Shown: positions 15,001-28,415 of the stretch, one piece after another
Numbering within the stretch: the first letter of the stretch is position 1
Layout: every line of letters begins with the position of its first letter
DNA from: Drosophila persimilis
Taxonomy: Eukaryota > Arthropoda > Insecta > Diptera > Drosophilidae
DNA: 64,000 nucleotides
Assembly (NCBI RefSeq): GCF_003286085.1
Contig: NW_020825564.1
Coordinates: forward strand, 1-64,000
Reading direction: 5' to 3'
The notes under the pieces: generated by a model
The model's database searches: none
What the model was told of the DNA's origin: nothing
Seen by the model: the letters and a program-made list of their open reading frames with translations, nothing else
Position numbers and translations under genes: made by a program

Positions 15001-18000
15001 CAAGATAGTGCGATCCTGCCACATTTCCTGGAGCGTGGATGCTATATAGGTGCGGTGGTTCAGTATACATGCCAGTGCTGGATAGGGAAGGGTTCTATAT
15101 AAGTGCAGGTGCCATATAGTTGCGGAGGTTCCACTTTTTTGGGGCTATATTGCCATATTGGTGCTTATGCCCAAAATATGCGATCCTGCCACATTTCCTG
15201 GAGCGTGGATGCTATATAGGTGCGGTGGTTCAGTATACATGCCAGTGCTGGATAGGGAAGGGTTCTATATAAGTGCAGGTGCCATATAGTTGCGGAGGTT
15301 CCACTTTTTTGGGGCTATATTGCCATATTGGTGCTTATGCCCAAAATATGCGATCCTGCCACATTTCCTGGAGCGTGGATGCTATATAGGTGCGGTGGTT
15401 CAGTATACATGCCAGTGCTGGATAGGGAAGGGTTCTATATAAGTGCAGGTGCCATATAGTTGCGGAGGTTCCACTTTTTTGGGGCTATATTGCCATATTG
15501 GTGCTAGTGCCCAAGATATGCGATCCTGCCACATTTCCTGGAGCGTGGATGCTATATAGGTGCGGTGGTTCAGTATACATGCCAGTGCTGGATAGGGAAG
15601 GGTTCTATATAAGTGCAGGTGCCATATAGTTGCGGAGGTTCCACTTTTTTGGGGCTATATTGCCATATTGGTGCTTATGCCCAAAATATGCGATCCTGCC
15701 ACATTTCCTGGAGCGTGGATGCTATATAGGTGCGGTGGTTCAGTATACATGCCAGTGCTGGATAGGGAAGGGTTCTATATAAGTGCAGGTGCCATATAGT
15801 TGCGGAGGTTCCACTTTTTTGGGGCTATATTGCCATATTGGTGCTTATGCCCAAGATGTGCGATCCTGCCACATTTCCTGGAGCGTGGGATGCTATATAG
15901 GTGCGGTGGTTCAGTATACATGCCAGTGCTGGATAGGGAAGGGTTCTATATAAGTGCAGGTGCCATATAGTTGCGGAGGTTCCACTTTTTTGGGGCTATA
16001 TTGCCATATTGGTGCTTATGCCCAAGATGTGCGATCCTGCCACATTTCCTGGAGCGTGGGTGCTATATAGGTGCGGTGGTTCAGTATACATGCCAGTGCT
16101 GGATAGGGAAGGGTTCTATATAAGTGCAGGTGCCATATAGTTGCGGAGGTTCCACTTTTTTGGGGCTATATTGCCATATTGGTGCTTATGCCCAAAATAT
16201 GCGATCCTGCCACATTTCCTGGAGCGTGGATGCTATATAGGTGCGGTGGTTCAGTATACATGCCAGTGCTGGATAGGGAAGGGTTCTATATAAGTGCAGG
16301 TGCCATATAGTTGCGGAGGTTCCACTTTTTTGGGGCTATATTGCCATATTGGTGCTTATGCCCAAGATATGCGATCCTGCCACATTTCCTGGAGCGTGGG
16401 ATGCTATATAGGTGCGGTGGTTCAGTATACATGCCAGTGCTGGATAGGGAAGGGTTCTATATAAGTGCAGGTGCCATATAGTTGCGGAGGTTCCACTTTT
16501 TTGGGGCTATATTGCCATATTGGTGCTTATGCCCAAAATATGCGATCCTGCCACATTTCCTGGAGCGTGGATGCTATATAGGTGCGGTGGTTCAGTATAC
16601 ATGCCAGTGCTGGATAGGGAAGGGTTCTATATAAGTGCAGGTGCCATATAGTTGCGGAGGTTCCACTTTTTTGGGGCTATATTGCCATATTGGTGCTTAT
16701 GCCCAAAATATGCGATCCTGCCACATTTCCTGGAGCGTGGGATGCTATATAGGTGCGGTGGTTCAGTATACATGCCAGTGCTGGATAGGGAAGGGTTCTA
16801 TATAAGTGCAGGTGCCATATAGTTGCGGAGGTTCCACTTTTTTGGGGCTATATTGCCATATTGGTGCTTATGCCCAAAATATGCGATCCTGCCACATTTC
16901 CTGGAGCGTGGATGCTATATAGGTGCGGTGGTTCAGTATACATGCCAGTGCTGGATAGGGAAGGGTTCTATATAAGTGCAGGTGCCATATAGTTGCGGAG
17001 GTTCCACTTTTTTGGGGCTATATTGCCATATTGGTGCTTATGCCCAAAATATGCGATCCTGCCACATTTCCTGGAGCGTGGGTGCTATATAGGTGCGGTG
17101 GTTCAGTATACATGCCAGTGCTGGATAGGGAAGGGTTCTATATAAGTGCAGGTGCCATATAGTTGCGGAGGTTCCACTTTTTTGGGGCTATATTGCCATA
17201 TTGGTGCTTATGCCCAAATATGCGATCCTGCCACATTTCCTGGAGCGTGGATGCTATATAGGTGCGGTGGTTCAGTATACATGCCAGTGCTGGATAGGGA
17301 AGGGTTCTATATAAGTGCAGGTGCCATATAGTTGCGGAGGTTCCACTTTTTTGGGGCTATATTGCCATATTGGTGCTTATGCCCAAGATGTGCGATCCTG
17401 CCACATTTCCTGGAGCGTGGGTGCTATATAGGTGCGGTGGTTCAGTATACATGCCAGTGCTGGATAGGGAAGGGTTCTATATAAGTGCAGGTGCCATATA
17501 GTTGCGGAGGTTCCACTTTTTTGGGGCTATATTGCCATATTGGTGCTTATGCCCAAAATATGCGATCCTGCCACATTTCCTGGAGCGTGGATGCTATATA
17601 GGTGCGGTGGTTCAGTATACATGCCAGTGCTGGATAGGGAAGGGTTCTATATAAGTGCAGGTGCCATATAGTTGCGGAGGTTCCACTTTTTTGGGGCTAT
17701 ATTGCCATATTGGTGCTTATGCCCAAAATATGCGATCCTGCCACATTTCCTGGAGCGTGGGTGCTATATAGGTGCGGTGGTTCAGTATACATGCCAGTGC
17801 TGGATAGGGAAGGGTTCTATATAAGTGCAGGTGCCATATAGTTGCGGAGGTTCCACTTTTTTGGGGCTATATTGCCATATTGGTGCTTATGCCCAAAATA
17901 TGCGATCCTGCCACATTTCCTGGAGCGTGGATGCTATATAGGTGCGGTGGTTCAGTATACATGCCAGTGCTGGATAGGGAAGGGTTCTATATAAGTGCAG

Positions 18001-20064
18001 GTGCCATATAGTTGCGGAGGTTCCACTTTTTTGGGGCTATATTGCCATATTGGTGCTTATGCCCAAAATATGCGATCCTGCCACATTTCCTGGAGCGTGG
18101 ATGCTATATAGGTGCGGTGGTTCAGTATACATGCCAGTGCTGGATAGGGAAGGGTTCTATATAAGTGCAGGTGCCATATAGTTGCGGAGGTTCCACTTTT
18201 TTGGGGCTATATTGCCATATTGGTGCTTATGCCCAAAATATGCGATCCTGCCACATTTCCTGGAGCGTGGATGCTATATAGGTGCGGTGGTTCAGTATAC
18301 ATGCCAGTGCTGGATAGGGAAGGGTTCTATATAAGTGCAGGTGCCATATAGTTGCGGAGGTTCCACTTTTTTGGGGCTATATTGCCATATTGGTGCTTAT
18401 GCCCAAAATATGCGATCCTGCCACATTTCCTGGAGCGTGGGTGCTATATAGGTGCGGTGGTTCAGTATACATGCCAGTGCTGGATAGGGAAGGGTTCTAT
18501 ATAAGTGCAGGTGCCATATAGTTGCGGAGGTTCCACTTTTTTGGGGCTATATTGCCATATTGGTGCTTATGCCCAAAATATGCGATCCTGCCACATTTCC
18601 TGGAGCGTGGATGCTATATAGGTGCGGTGGTTCAGTATACATGCCAGTGCTGGATAGGGAAGGGTTCTATATAAGTGCAGGTGCCATATAGTTGCGGAGG
18701 TTCCACTTTTTTGGGGCTATATTGCCATATTGGTGCTTATGCCCAAAATATGCGATCCTGCCACATTTCCTGGAGCGTGGATGCTATATAGGTGCGGTGG
18801 TTCAGTATACATGCCAGTGCTGGATAGGGAAGGGTTCTATATAAGTGCAGGTGCCATATAGTTGCGGAGGTTCCACTTTTTTGGGGCTATATTGCCATAT
18901 TGGTGCTTATGCCCAAAATATGCGATCCTGCCACATTTCCTGGAGCGTGGATGCTATATAGGTGCGGTGGTTCAGTATACATGCCAGTGCTGGATAGGGA
19001 AGGGTTCTATATAAGTGCAGGTGCCATATAGTTGCGGAGGTTCCACTTTTTTGGGGCTATATTGCCATATTGGTGCTTATGCCCAAAATATGCGATCCTG
19101 CCACATTTCCTGGAGCGTGGATGCTATATAGGTGCGGTGGTTCAGTATACATGCCAGTGCTGGATAGGGAAGGGTTCTATATAAGTGCAGGTAGCCATAT
19201 AGTTGCGGAGGTTCCACTTTTTTGGGGCTATATTGCCATATTGGTGCTTATGCCAAAGATGTGCGATCCTGCCACATTTCCTGGAGCGTGGATGCTATAT
19301 AGGTGCGGTGGTTCAGTATACATGCCAGTGCTGGATAGGGAAGGGTTCTATATAAGTGCAGGTAGCCATATAGTTGCGGAGGTTCCACTTTTTTGGGGCT
19401 ATATTGCCATATTGGTGCTTATGCCCAAAATATGCGATCCTGCCACATTTCCTGGAGCGTGGGTGCTATATAGGTGCGGTGGTTCAGTATACATGCCAGT
19501 GCTGGATAGGGAAGGGTTCTATATAAGTGCAGGTGCCATATAGTTGCGGAGGTTCCACTTTTTTGGAGCTATATTGCCATATTGGTGCTTATGCCCAAAA
19601 TATGCGATCCTGCCACATTTCCTGGAGCGTGTGTGCCATATAGGTGCGGTGGTTCAGTATACATGCCAGTGCTGGATAGGGAAGGGTTCTATATAAGTGC
19701 AGGTGCCATATACTAGCGGAGGTTCCACTTTTTTGGGGCTATATTGCCATATTGGTGCTTATGCCCAAGATGTGCGATCCTGCCACATTTCCTGGAGCGT
19801 GGATGCTATATAGGTGCGGTGGTTCAGTATACATGCCATTGCTGGATAGGGAAGGGTTCTATATAAGTGCATGTGCCATATAGTTGCGGAGGTTCCACTT
19901 TTTTGGGGCTATATTGCCATATTGGTGCTTATGCCCAAGATGTGCGACCCTGCCACATTTCCTGGAGCGTGGGGGCTATATAGGTGCGGTGGTTCAGTAT
20001 ACATGCCAGTGCTGGATAGGGAAGGGTTCTATATAAGTGCAGGTGCCATATAGTTGCGGAGGTT
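1..20064 (+). repeat. 170-bp satellite array, left block
   Basis: About 118 head-to-tail monomers with a period of 169-172 bp, all in the same orientation, recognisable by GCCACATTTCCTGGAGCG and CCAGTGCTGGATAGGGAAGG. To about 19.1 kb the copies are almost identical. Most differences fall at two places: CCCAA(A/G)AT(A/G)TGCG and GCGTGG(A/GA/G)TGCT. A few copies carry one G fewer after the T6 run. The period is not a multiple of three and the short open frames that repeat through it are by-products. The array runs off the left edge of the window, so its full size is unknown. I do not recognise the monomer as a named satellite. GC content is moderate, unlike the simple AT-rich Drosophila satellites. 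Confidence 0.97.
19190..20064 (+). repeat. Diverged satellite monomers flanking element E1 on the left
   Basis: Here the homogeneous array gives way to variant monomers: GCAGGTAGCCATATAG, CCAAAGATGTGCG, a GGAGCTATATT copy, a GCCATTGCTGG copy with GCATGTGCC, then a GATGTGCGACCC copy with GTGGGGGCT. The last four match, in order, four successive monomer types (H, I, J, C) of the ten-monomer repeat at 45747-50824. The final monomer is cut after GCGGAGGTT by the start of an LTR at 20065. Confidence 0.8.
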
Positions 20065-22747
20065 TGTAGTGGCCAGTGAAGCAAACCCAGATTAAATTCC
20101 CTAATAATTTCCCAGATATAAAGCAGATTCAAATCACGCGCCAACTTGATTAGTTCGAACACCAAGGCTTTAAAAACAGCTACTTCGAATATGGAGCTTT
20201 AATTGCTCGAATGTTCTTTTTCGTCTCTCGAGACCGAATTCCATGGAAGGGCCCCGTTAAAGCTCGTCTATGCCGCTTAAGCCGACAGCGACGGTGAACA
20301 CGCGGATCAATTCCATTTTTCTCCCAAAACACTTCGGTTGTGCCTGTGCCAATAGTGCCAAACTCTAGTGGAAGTCCACGTGTCCCTGTATTACATAATA
20401 CATACCAAATTACATAATTGCAAGTCGGCGGAGAATCGACTAAAAAGCAAGATCAAGCTATATTGTGTGGTGAAAGTGCAAAGTGCTACGTAGAAAAAAA
20501 AAAAAAGAAGGTGACTATAAAGGAAAGCAGGTTTGGTACATTCACTGAATTCCGAATCTATTACAGAATCTCTTGGTCACTGGAGGTCTGCCGTGCTTTG
20601 GCGCTCTCACGCCTAAACCCCCCCCCACGCAACCTCCAGTGTCTTATTTTTGGCCGCTTCGAATTACCAGCGTCTCCGTTGTACGGACGATCTGCATCGA
20701 CTTTTGAATGCCCTCTAATCGTATCTTGCGAGATACCACTCAACATCCTTGATGCGGAATCGACAACGCCTAGGAATTAAAGTGGAAATTTATGTCAGCT
20801 GAAATTGTGCAGAAAATGTGAATACCAGATCAGGAATCGGAATCTAGGGTGACCTGTGTCGTGGACAACATGTGATCATCGATTCGTGAGTACGAACATA
20901 CCCGCGAAATAGCAGGGTATAGCAGCGGTGCAGCGTAATGAAAAGGGAGAGCGTGATAACTCACACGCCAAGAGCGAGCTTTCGTTCGAAGAGAATTCGG
21001 ACATATGCGTGCGTATGCACACATATAAACGTGCATTAATTTGATCATCGACATTCTCTTTGCTTTGTCTTGTTCTTTTCTTTTGCTTGCATTCTTGTGT
21101 TTGCACTTCAATTAAATTTGACTTTAAATGTAAACATATACATTTATATTAAGGAATATCTTTCCTATAGAATTAATTTCTTTATCTTATGTCTTAAGTT
21201 CCTTTCCTAATTAACTCAATGTTAAGCCTTGATTAACTCTGGCAATGTCGGCCAAAATATCATTCTTTAATTCTTTACTATTTTTATATAATTAATATTG
21301 TTCCACAGCTACCGAAGCAGTTCATTGGGCCCAACGAGCTCGTCAAGGAAAGTGTTTGAATTTGGTAATGATCATTAGTTTTGTATTGAATGGAAATGTT
21401 GACCTTCGTGAGTAAAAAGGCTCAGTTTTGCTATGAATTGTATTTTATATTCTTAAGTTAATGAACCTTTTGTTAGATATGAATCTTTTGAATCTTGATT
21501 AATATAACTATTTTGAATTAACATGAATATGGAATAAATAACCACCATTCTGTCTAAGTACATAATGCCAATGATACATCGAGTGTAATAATGCCGCGGT
21601 AGTTACGTTAGGGGCCATGCCAACATCGTTCAACGCATTGCCGAAGGTAGGGAGGGTATAGAGGAACTAGTGATCTCCTACACCTAGGATCACTAAATTA
21701 AATACGCGACTACCGGATTCCTTCTTGCCATCTATGCCGATCGGGGATTGAGTACATTTGTTTTTTTTTGTGTTTTGATCAAAGTAGATTCTGTGTAAGT
21801 GCACTTAAATTTTTATAATATGGCGAGAACAAGGAAGTATAGGGATAGGAAAGACCCCGACCCCATCCGGCGAGCTGAGCCCAGAGCGCAGTATAGTGCA
21901 CTAACCCCGATTCCCTTTCCTGCTGAGGCTGCATTGCCAAAAAGATTTAACCAGTGTAACGAGTCACGAAGAGAATCTTCGCACAATGAAGCTGGTGGTC
22001 GGCTAACTGAGAAGGAGTACGCGCTCGCTTCCACGGCTGGTCTCTGGTCGGAAATGGGGATGGGTTCTTTGGGGTAACCCTCCAGTAAGGTTGCTTCGTT
22101 CCTGCTGGTATTATTTTATTAAAATTCGCGTACTCTTTTTGGGAATGGGAGGGGGACAGACAAGGAAAGGATCATTAGGGGTTCGGTAAGTATATTTGGG
22201 CAAATATAGTATAGAGAGGGAATAGGGATCTACCACCGCGTCGGACATCTCTGTTTTGCTGGCACGGAGTCGTGCCACGCCCACCCTACCATGATCCTGA
22301 AAAGGCCAATAATAATATCAGGATCCCTGGAGTGTCCGGTATTGGTCATCCTATTTCGCTCCCGAGCGGCATGGTTCCCCCAAATACGGTAACGTCTAGC
22401 ACATATTCATCTTAACAATCATTTTATTAGAAACTATATTCAGATACCCTCATGTTACAACAAAAAAAAAACACTAACAGAGAACTCCAAGACAAGGCTA
22501 AATGGACAAAAGTAGGAACAGGAAGCGTCACAAGAGATATAGCTATTAATTCTAGGGAATATTTAGATTAATAAATACGATAAGTATAAATAGTTATAAG
22601 TGCATATACGATATTTTATATTGCGATATAAACTAATGATTTTTCCTTAAATAGAAAGATAATAATTCAGCGCCATATAGGTACACATGTCCCAGCACAT
22701 CGGCTTCAGGGAGTAGTTGGACATACTATTCGTTTTACCAATCTTAC
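20065..22747 (+). mobile_element. Truncated duplicate of the E1/E2 nested LTR edge
   Basis: The block holds the E1 LTR from its TGTAGTGGCC start (20065-21954), followed at the same internal position (after TTTAACCAG) by the E2 LTR from TGTAACGAG (21955-22747). It then passes straight into the middle of a satellite monomer. The same nested junction exists in the complete copy at 24007-26530, and the two blocks differ by only a handful of substitutions. Because both the left insertion point (GGAGGTT|TGTAGTGG) and the E2 junction are shared, this is a duplicate of one insertion event, not an independent insertion. It is a fossil fragment with no coding part. Confidence 0.9.
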
Positions 22748-24006
22748 AGTATACATGCCAGTGCTGGATAGGGAAGGGTTCTATATAAGTGCAGGTGCCA
22801 TATAATTGCGGAGGTTCCACTTTTTTGGGGCTATATTGCCATATTGGTGCTTATGCCCAAAATATGCGATCCTGCCACATTTCCTGGAGCGTGGATGCTA
22901 TATAGGTGCGGTGGTTCAGTATACATACCAGTGCTGGATAGGGAAGGGTTCTATATAAGTGCAGAAGCCATATAGTTGCGGAGGTTCCACTTTTTTGGGG
23001 CTATATTGCCATATTGGTGCTTATGCCAAAGATGTGCGATCCTGCCGCATTTCCTGGAGCGTGGATGCTATATAGGTGCGGTGGTTCAGTATACATGCCA
23101 GTGCTGGATAGGGAAGTGTTCTATATAAGTGCAGGTGCCATATAGTTGCGGAGGTTCCACTTTTTTGGGGCTATATTGCCATATTGGTGCTTATGCCCAA
23201 AATATACGATCCTGCCACATTTCCTGGAGCGTGGATGCTATATAGGTGCGGTGGTTCAGTATACATGCCAGTGCTGGATAGGGAAGTGTTCTATATAAGT
23301 GCAGAAGCCATATAGTTGCGGAGGTTCCACTTTTTTGGGGCTATATTGCCATATTGGTGCTTATGCCCAAAATATACGATCCTGCCACATTTCCTGGAGC
23401 GTGGGTGCTATATAAGTGCGGCGGTTCAGTATACATGCCAGTGCTGGATAGGGAAGGGTTCTATATAAGTGCCGGTGCCATATAGTTGCGGAGGTTCCAC
23501 TTTTTTGGAGCTATATTGCCATATTGGTGCTTATGCCCAAAATATGCGATCCTGCCACATTTCCTGGAGCGTGGATGCTATATAGGTGCGGTGGTTCAGT
23601 ATACATGCCAGTGCTGGATAGGGAAGGGTTCTATATAAGTGCAGGTGCCATATACTAGCGGAGGTTCCACTTTTTTGGGGCTATATTGCCATATTGGTGC
23701 TTATGCCCAAGATGTGCGATCCTGCCACATTTCCTGGAGCGTGGATGCTATATAGGTGCGGTGGTTCAGTATACATGCCAGTGCTGGATAGGGAAGGGTT
23801 CTATATAAGTGCAGGTGCCATATAGTTGCGGAGGTTCCACTTTTTTGGGGCTATATTGCCATATTGGTGCTTATGCCCAAAATATACGATCCTGCCACAT
23901 TTCCTGGAGCGTGGATGCTATATAGGTGCGGTGGTTCAGTATACATGCCAGTGCTGGATAGGGAAGGGTTCTATATAAGTGCAGGTGCCATATAGTTGCG
24001 GAGGTT
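22748..24006 (+). repeat. Satellite block between the two copies of the nested edge
   Basis: About 7.4 monomers of the 170-bp satellite, starting mid-monomer at GTATACATGCC and ending at GCGGAGGTT. Marker variants, left to right, are CATACCAGTG with GCAGAAGCC; CCAAAGATGTGCG with GCCGCA; two copies with AAAATATACG; GGAGCTATATT with CATATACTAGCGG; AAGATGTGCG; and AAAATATACG. These are the right-hand (higher-order) monomer types, not the homogeneous left-hand type. Confidence 0.9.
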
Positions 24007-25738
24007 TGTAGTGGCCAGTGAATTCCATGGAAGGGCCCCGTTAAAGCTCGTCTATGCCGCTTAAGCCGACAGCGACGGTGAACACGCGGATCAATTCCAT
24101 TTTTCTCCCAAAACACTTCGGTTGTGCCTGTGCCAATAGTGCCAAACTCTAGTGGAAGTCCACGTGTCCCTGTATTACATAATACATACCAAATTACATA
24201 ATTGCAAGTCGGCGGAGAATCGACTAAAAAGCAAGATCAAGCTATATTGTGTGGTGAAAGTGCAAAGTGCTACGTAGAAAAAAAAAAAAAGAAGGTGACT
24301 ATAAAGGAAAGCAGGTTTGGTACATTCACTGAATTCCGAATCTATTACAGAATCTCTTGGTCACTGGAGGTCTGCCGTGCTTTGGCGCTCTCACGCCTAA
24401 ACCCCCCCCCACGCAACCTCCAGTGTCTTATTTTTGGCCGCTTCGAATTACCAGCGTCTCCGTTGTACGGGCGATCTGCATCGACTTTTGAATGCCCTCT
24501 AATCGTATCTTGCGAGATACCACTCAACATCCTTGATGCGGAATCGACAACGCCTAGGAATTAAAGTGGAAATTTATGTCAGCTGAAATTGTGCAGAAAA
24601 TGTGAATACCAGATCAGGAATCGGAATCTAGGGTGACCTGTGTCGTGGACAACATGTGATCATCGATTCGTGAGTACGAACATACCCGCGAAATAGCAGG
24701 GTATAGCAGCGGTGCAGCGTAATGAAAAGGGAGAGCGTGATAACTCACACGCCAAGAGCGAGCTTTCGTTCGAAGAGAATTCGGACATATGCGTGCGTAT
24801 GCACACATATAAACGTGCATTAATTTGATCATCGACATTCTCTTTGCTTTGTCTTGTTCTTTTCTTTTGCTTGCATTCTTGTGTTTGCACTTCAATTAAA
24901 TTTGACTTTAAATGTAAACATATACATTTATATTAAGGAATATCTTTCCTATAGAATTAATTTCTTTATCTTATGTCTTAAGTTCCTTTCCTAATTAACT
25001 CAATGTTAAGCCTTGATTAACTCTGGCAATGTCGGCCAAAATATCATTCTTTAATTCTTTACTATTTTTATATAATTAATATTGTTCCACAGCTACCGAA
25101 GCAGTTCATTGGGCCCAACGAGCTCGTCAAGGAAAGTGTTTGAATTTGGTAATGATCATTAGTTTTGTATTGAATGGAAATGTTGACCTTCGTGAGTAAA
25201 AAGGCTCAGTTTTGCTATGAATTGTATTTTATATTCTTAAGTTAATGAACCTTTTGTTAGATATGAATCTTTTGAATCTTGATTAATATAACTATTTTGA
25301 ATTAACATGAATATGGAATAAATAACCACCATTCTGTCTAAGTACATAATGCCAATGATACATCGAGTGTAATAATGCCGCGGTAGTTACGTTAGGGGCC
25401 ATGCCAACATCGTTCCACGCATTGCCGAAGGTAGGGAGGGTATAGAGGAACTAGTGATCTCCTACACCTAGGATCACTAAATTAAATACGCGACTACCGG
25501 ATTCCTTCTTGCCATCTATGCCGACCGGGGATTGAGTACATTTGTTTTTTTTTGTGTTTTGATCAAAGTAGATTCTGTGTAAGTGCACTTAAATTTTTAT
25601 AATATGGCGAGAACAAGGAAGTATAGGGATAGGAAAGACCCCGACCCCATCCGGCGAGCTGAGCCCAGAGCGCAGTATAGTGCACTAACCCCGATTCCCT
25701 TTCCTGCTGAGGCTGCATTGCCAAAAAGATTTAACCAG
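24007..25738 (+). repeat. E1 5' LTR, main part
   Basis: Begins TGTAGTGGCC and ends at TTTAACCAG where E2 enters. The remaining few bases of this LTR lie at 38167-38186 on the far side of E2. The sequence matches the E1 3' LTR (42711-45746) and the duplicate at 20065-21954. It contains A-rich and C-rich runs and a small open frame near its end beginning ATGGCGAGAACAAGG, which exists only because the LTR is repeated; no function is claimed. Confidence 0.9.
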
Positions 25739-28325
25739 TGTAACGAGTCACGAAGAGAATCTTCGCACAATGAAGCTGGTGGTCGGCTAACTGAGAAGGA
25801 GTACGCGCTCGCTTCCACGGCTGGTCTCTGGTCGGAAATGGGGATGGGTTCTTTGGGGTAACCCTCCAGTTAGGTTGCTTCGTTCCTGCTGGTATTATTT
25901 TATTAAAATTCGCGTACTCTTTTTGGGAATGGGAGGGGGACAGACAAGGAAAGGATCATTAGGGGTTCGGTAAGTATATTTGGGCAAATATAGTATAGAG
26001 AGGGAATAGGGATCTACCACCGCGTCGGACATCTCTGTTTTGCTGGCACGGAGTCGTGCCACGCCCACCCTACCATGATCCTGAAAAGGCCAATAATAAT
26101 ATCAGGATCCCTGGAGTGTCCGGTATTGGTCATCCTATTTCGCTCCCGAGCGGCATGGTTCCCCCAAATACGGTAACGTCTAGCACATATTCATCTTAAC
26201 AATCATTTTATTAGAAACTATATTCAGATACCCTCATGTTACAACAAAAAAAAACACTAACAGAGAACTCCAAGACAAGGCTAAATGGACAAAAGTAGGA
26301 ACAGGAAGCGTCACAAGAGATATAGCTATTAATTCTAGGGAATATTTAGATTAATAAATACGATAAGTATAAATAGTTATAAGTGCATATACGATATTTT
26401 ATATTGCGATATAAACTAATGATTTTTCCTTAAATAGAAAGATAATAATTCAGCGCCATATAGGTACACATGTCCCAGCACATCGGCTTCAGGGAGTAGT
26501 TGGACATACTATTCGTTTTACCAATCTTACTGTAAAGGCAGAAGGCCAATCAGCTGTGACTAGTTTAAAAGGGTGAGGTCAACGACCGACAAACAGCTCT
26601 AGCAAAAAAAACGAAGCTTTTGCCACGCTCGCGGAATTTTGGGAGGCAAAGCAATGTAGTGTTGTTGGTATAGTATAAAGCTCACTCAGTTGTTGTTTGT
26701 GTTCCCGCGGCGAAAGATCTTTCGTAGCTGGGCGTGTCGCTGTGTGTGGGTGCATTACGCTTTTACCTGCAAACCAAAAACAAAATCGAACAGCACGTGC
26801 TGCATGGCATAAGCTCGCTGATGTGACCCGGCCGAGCGGACGCTTTTAAGCTCAATCTTTTAAACTTGTACAAAATGCATTTTCAAACTTTTCAGGTGTG
26901 GTTGGTTTTTCTTTTCGGTTTTTCTTTTCTGTCTACAATTATCACTAAGTATATCCAACTACACAAAAACGGACATATCACCGGACTGCGAGGGTCAAGG
27001 GAATGCGAGTCACGGGGGGGATCTTACTGGCCTCAGTGGCTTTCAATGGGCTGTGTGTACATATGTATGTGAGCACATCTCTTTACTTTTTTGTTTTTGG
27101 GTACATTCAGCCTACATAATGACACTAACGAGCACCTATGACAAACACTGGCCTCAGCTGCACTTTAACTAAACGTTGAACAGCTAGGCCCGAATCACGA
27201 GAAGAACAAGAGAGGCGATACCACTCAGGGTCGCCGGGAGGTTATGTACACACGTGGTGCACTATCTTTTTTTTCAGCCCGGAAGGAAAATTTCCGCTGC
27301 TTCGGTCCTACGCTGACTGCAAGTTCCGGGTTAACGCGCTTCTTGGCCCGGTTTTGAACGCGATACGGTTACGCCAATTCGCCGCACTAAGCCCGGTCAG
27401 ACGGCTGTCTTCGCCTCGCGCAGCCAAAGTTCACTGCCCGCGACTTGGTGGATCAGCTGGTTCGTAGTGCGGGGGCTTAAAGCTCGGGCTGCAGCTTTGG
27501 AATACTTCCCAAACTAAGTGCCGATTCTAATGTGGAATTTGAAAATACTGATCAGGCTACTTTTTCTAACAGTTCTTAATGCACATATTTACCCTGTTGG
27601 AACTGGCACTGCGAAAATAGGGGGATGGGGTTGAGGTGCTAATTCCCTCTTTCTCCAGGTGTTTTTGTGTTGGGGCTGCTGACCTCCAAGCGGAAAATAC
27701 AGAATAATTCGGAAAATCTAACTTCGAGGCTCCTAGCACTATCGAAGGCCGGTACTCACGTTTTCGTTTAGAACCCAATCTGTTTTCTTGGGTTCTTTTT
27801 TTTTCGATCTAGTGCACTTTTGTTTCACACACGGCGGTTTAATTTTATTTTTATTATTTTTTTCTCACCGCGCAACTGAATTCTTGTACGGCCACGAGGA
27901 GAAAGAAAGATTTGGGCGGATCTACCGACCAACAAAAATTTGGTTCTCCGGATCTGCCTTTGCACGATCCTTCGCCATTCACCTTGAACGGTTATGGAAA
28001 TGGTGGTGAGATTTTTTTTTTTTTTTTCGTTTTTACGCCTATTCTTAATGTCACCCCTAGGTGGCGCTAGCCCCACATGACAAGGAACATTCAACATGTA
28101 ACACCACCAAAAAGAAATTAAACCAACCTAACTATACACTAACTATCGGAAATAAACTTAATAATTAATAAGTATCTCGGTGAGGTGTGATATCTAATTA
28201 TATAAATAATATAATATATATAAATATATAAATATAAATATATAAATTGTACAAATAACATCGGCCTACTTTCAGGCGAAGAAAAGTGATAGGCTTTCCT
28301 ATACGCCCGACAAGCAACCACTACA
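25739..28325 (-). repeat. E2 3' LTR
   Basis: 2587 bp; on the minus strand it reads TGTAGTGGTTGC to CTCGTTACA, the TG...CA ends normal for LTRs. It includes long T/A homopolymers and an AT-rich microsatellite-like tract near 28195-28250 (plus coordinates). It matches 34469-38162 except for the Helitron-like insert there, one obvious substitution and homopolymer differences. Confidence 0.92.
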
Positions 28326-28338
28326 AATCCCCCCGGCC
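28326..28338 (-). other. E2 polypurine tract
   Basis: On the minus strand GGCCGGGGGGATT directly abuts the TGTAGTGG start of the 3' LTR. This is the expected position for the plus-strand primer of reverse transcription. Confidence 0.7.
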
Positions 28339-28415
28339 AAGATCACACTTTGGTGTTAATCACATCAAAGGGTGATAGACGCTTGGCGGAAAACCGTTAA
28401 CCTGTATTAGGATGG

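Noticed and set aside
19070-19543. Open frame of about 157 codons in the satellite, and many 60-80 codon frames in other monomers on both strands
   Set aside because: They arise wherever the 170-bp period and small indels keep a frame open; the same peptide recurs in every monomer and has no start context or domain.
1-20064. CRISPR-like regular array
   Set aside because: Units are contiguous 170-bp monomers without unique spacers; this is satellite DNA.
20418-20780. Open frame of 120 codons in the E1 LTR, repeated at 24202 and 43064
   Set aside because: Same sequence in each LTR copy, no ATG start, homopolymer-rich, no domain.
22748-24006. Independent second insertion of E1 at the same satellite position
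   Set aside because: Both copies share the E2 junction inside the LTR and nearly all substitutions, so duplication of one event is simpler than two insertions at the same base.
26674-26692. TATAAA plus TCAGTT on the plus strand of the E2 LTR as an antisense promoter
   Set aside because: The spacing of about 14 bases is too short for a TATA/initiator pair and the strand is opposite to the element; no further support.
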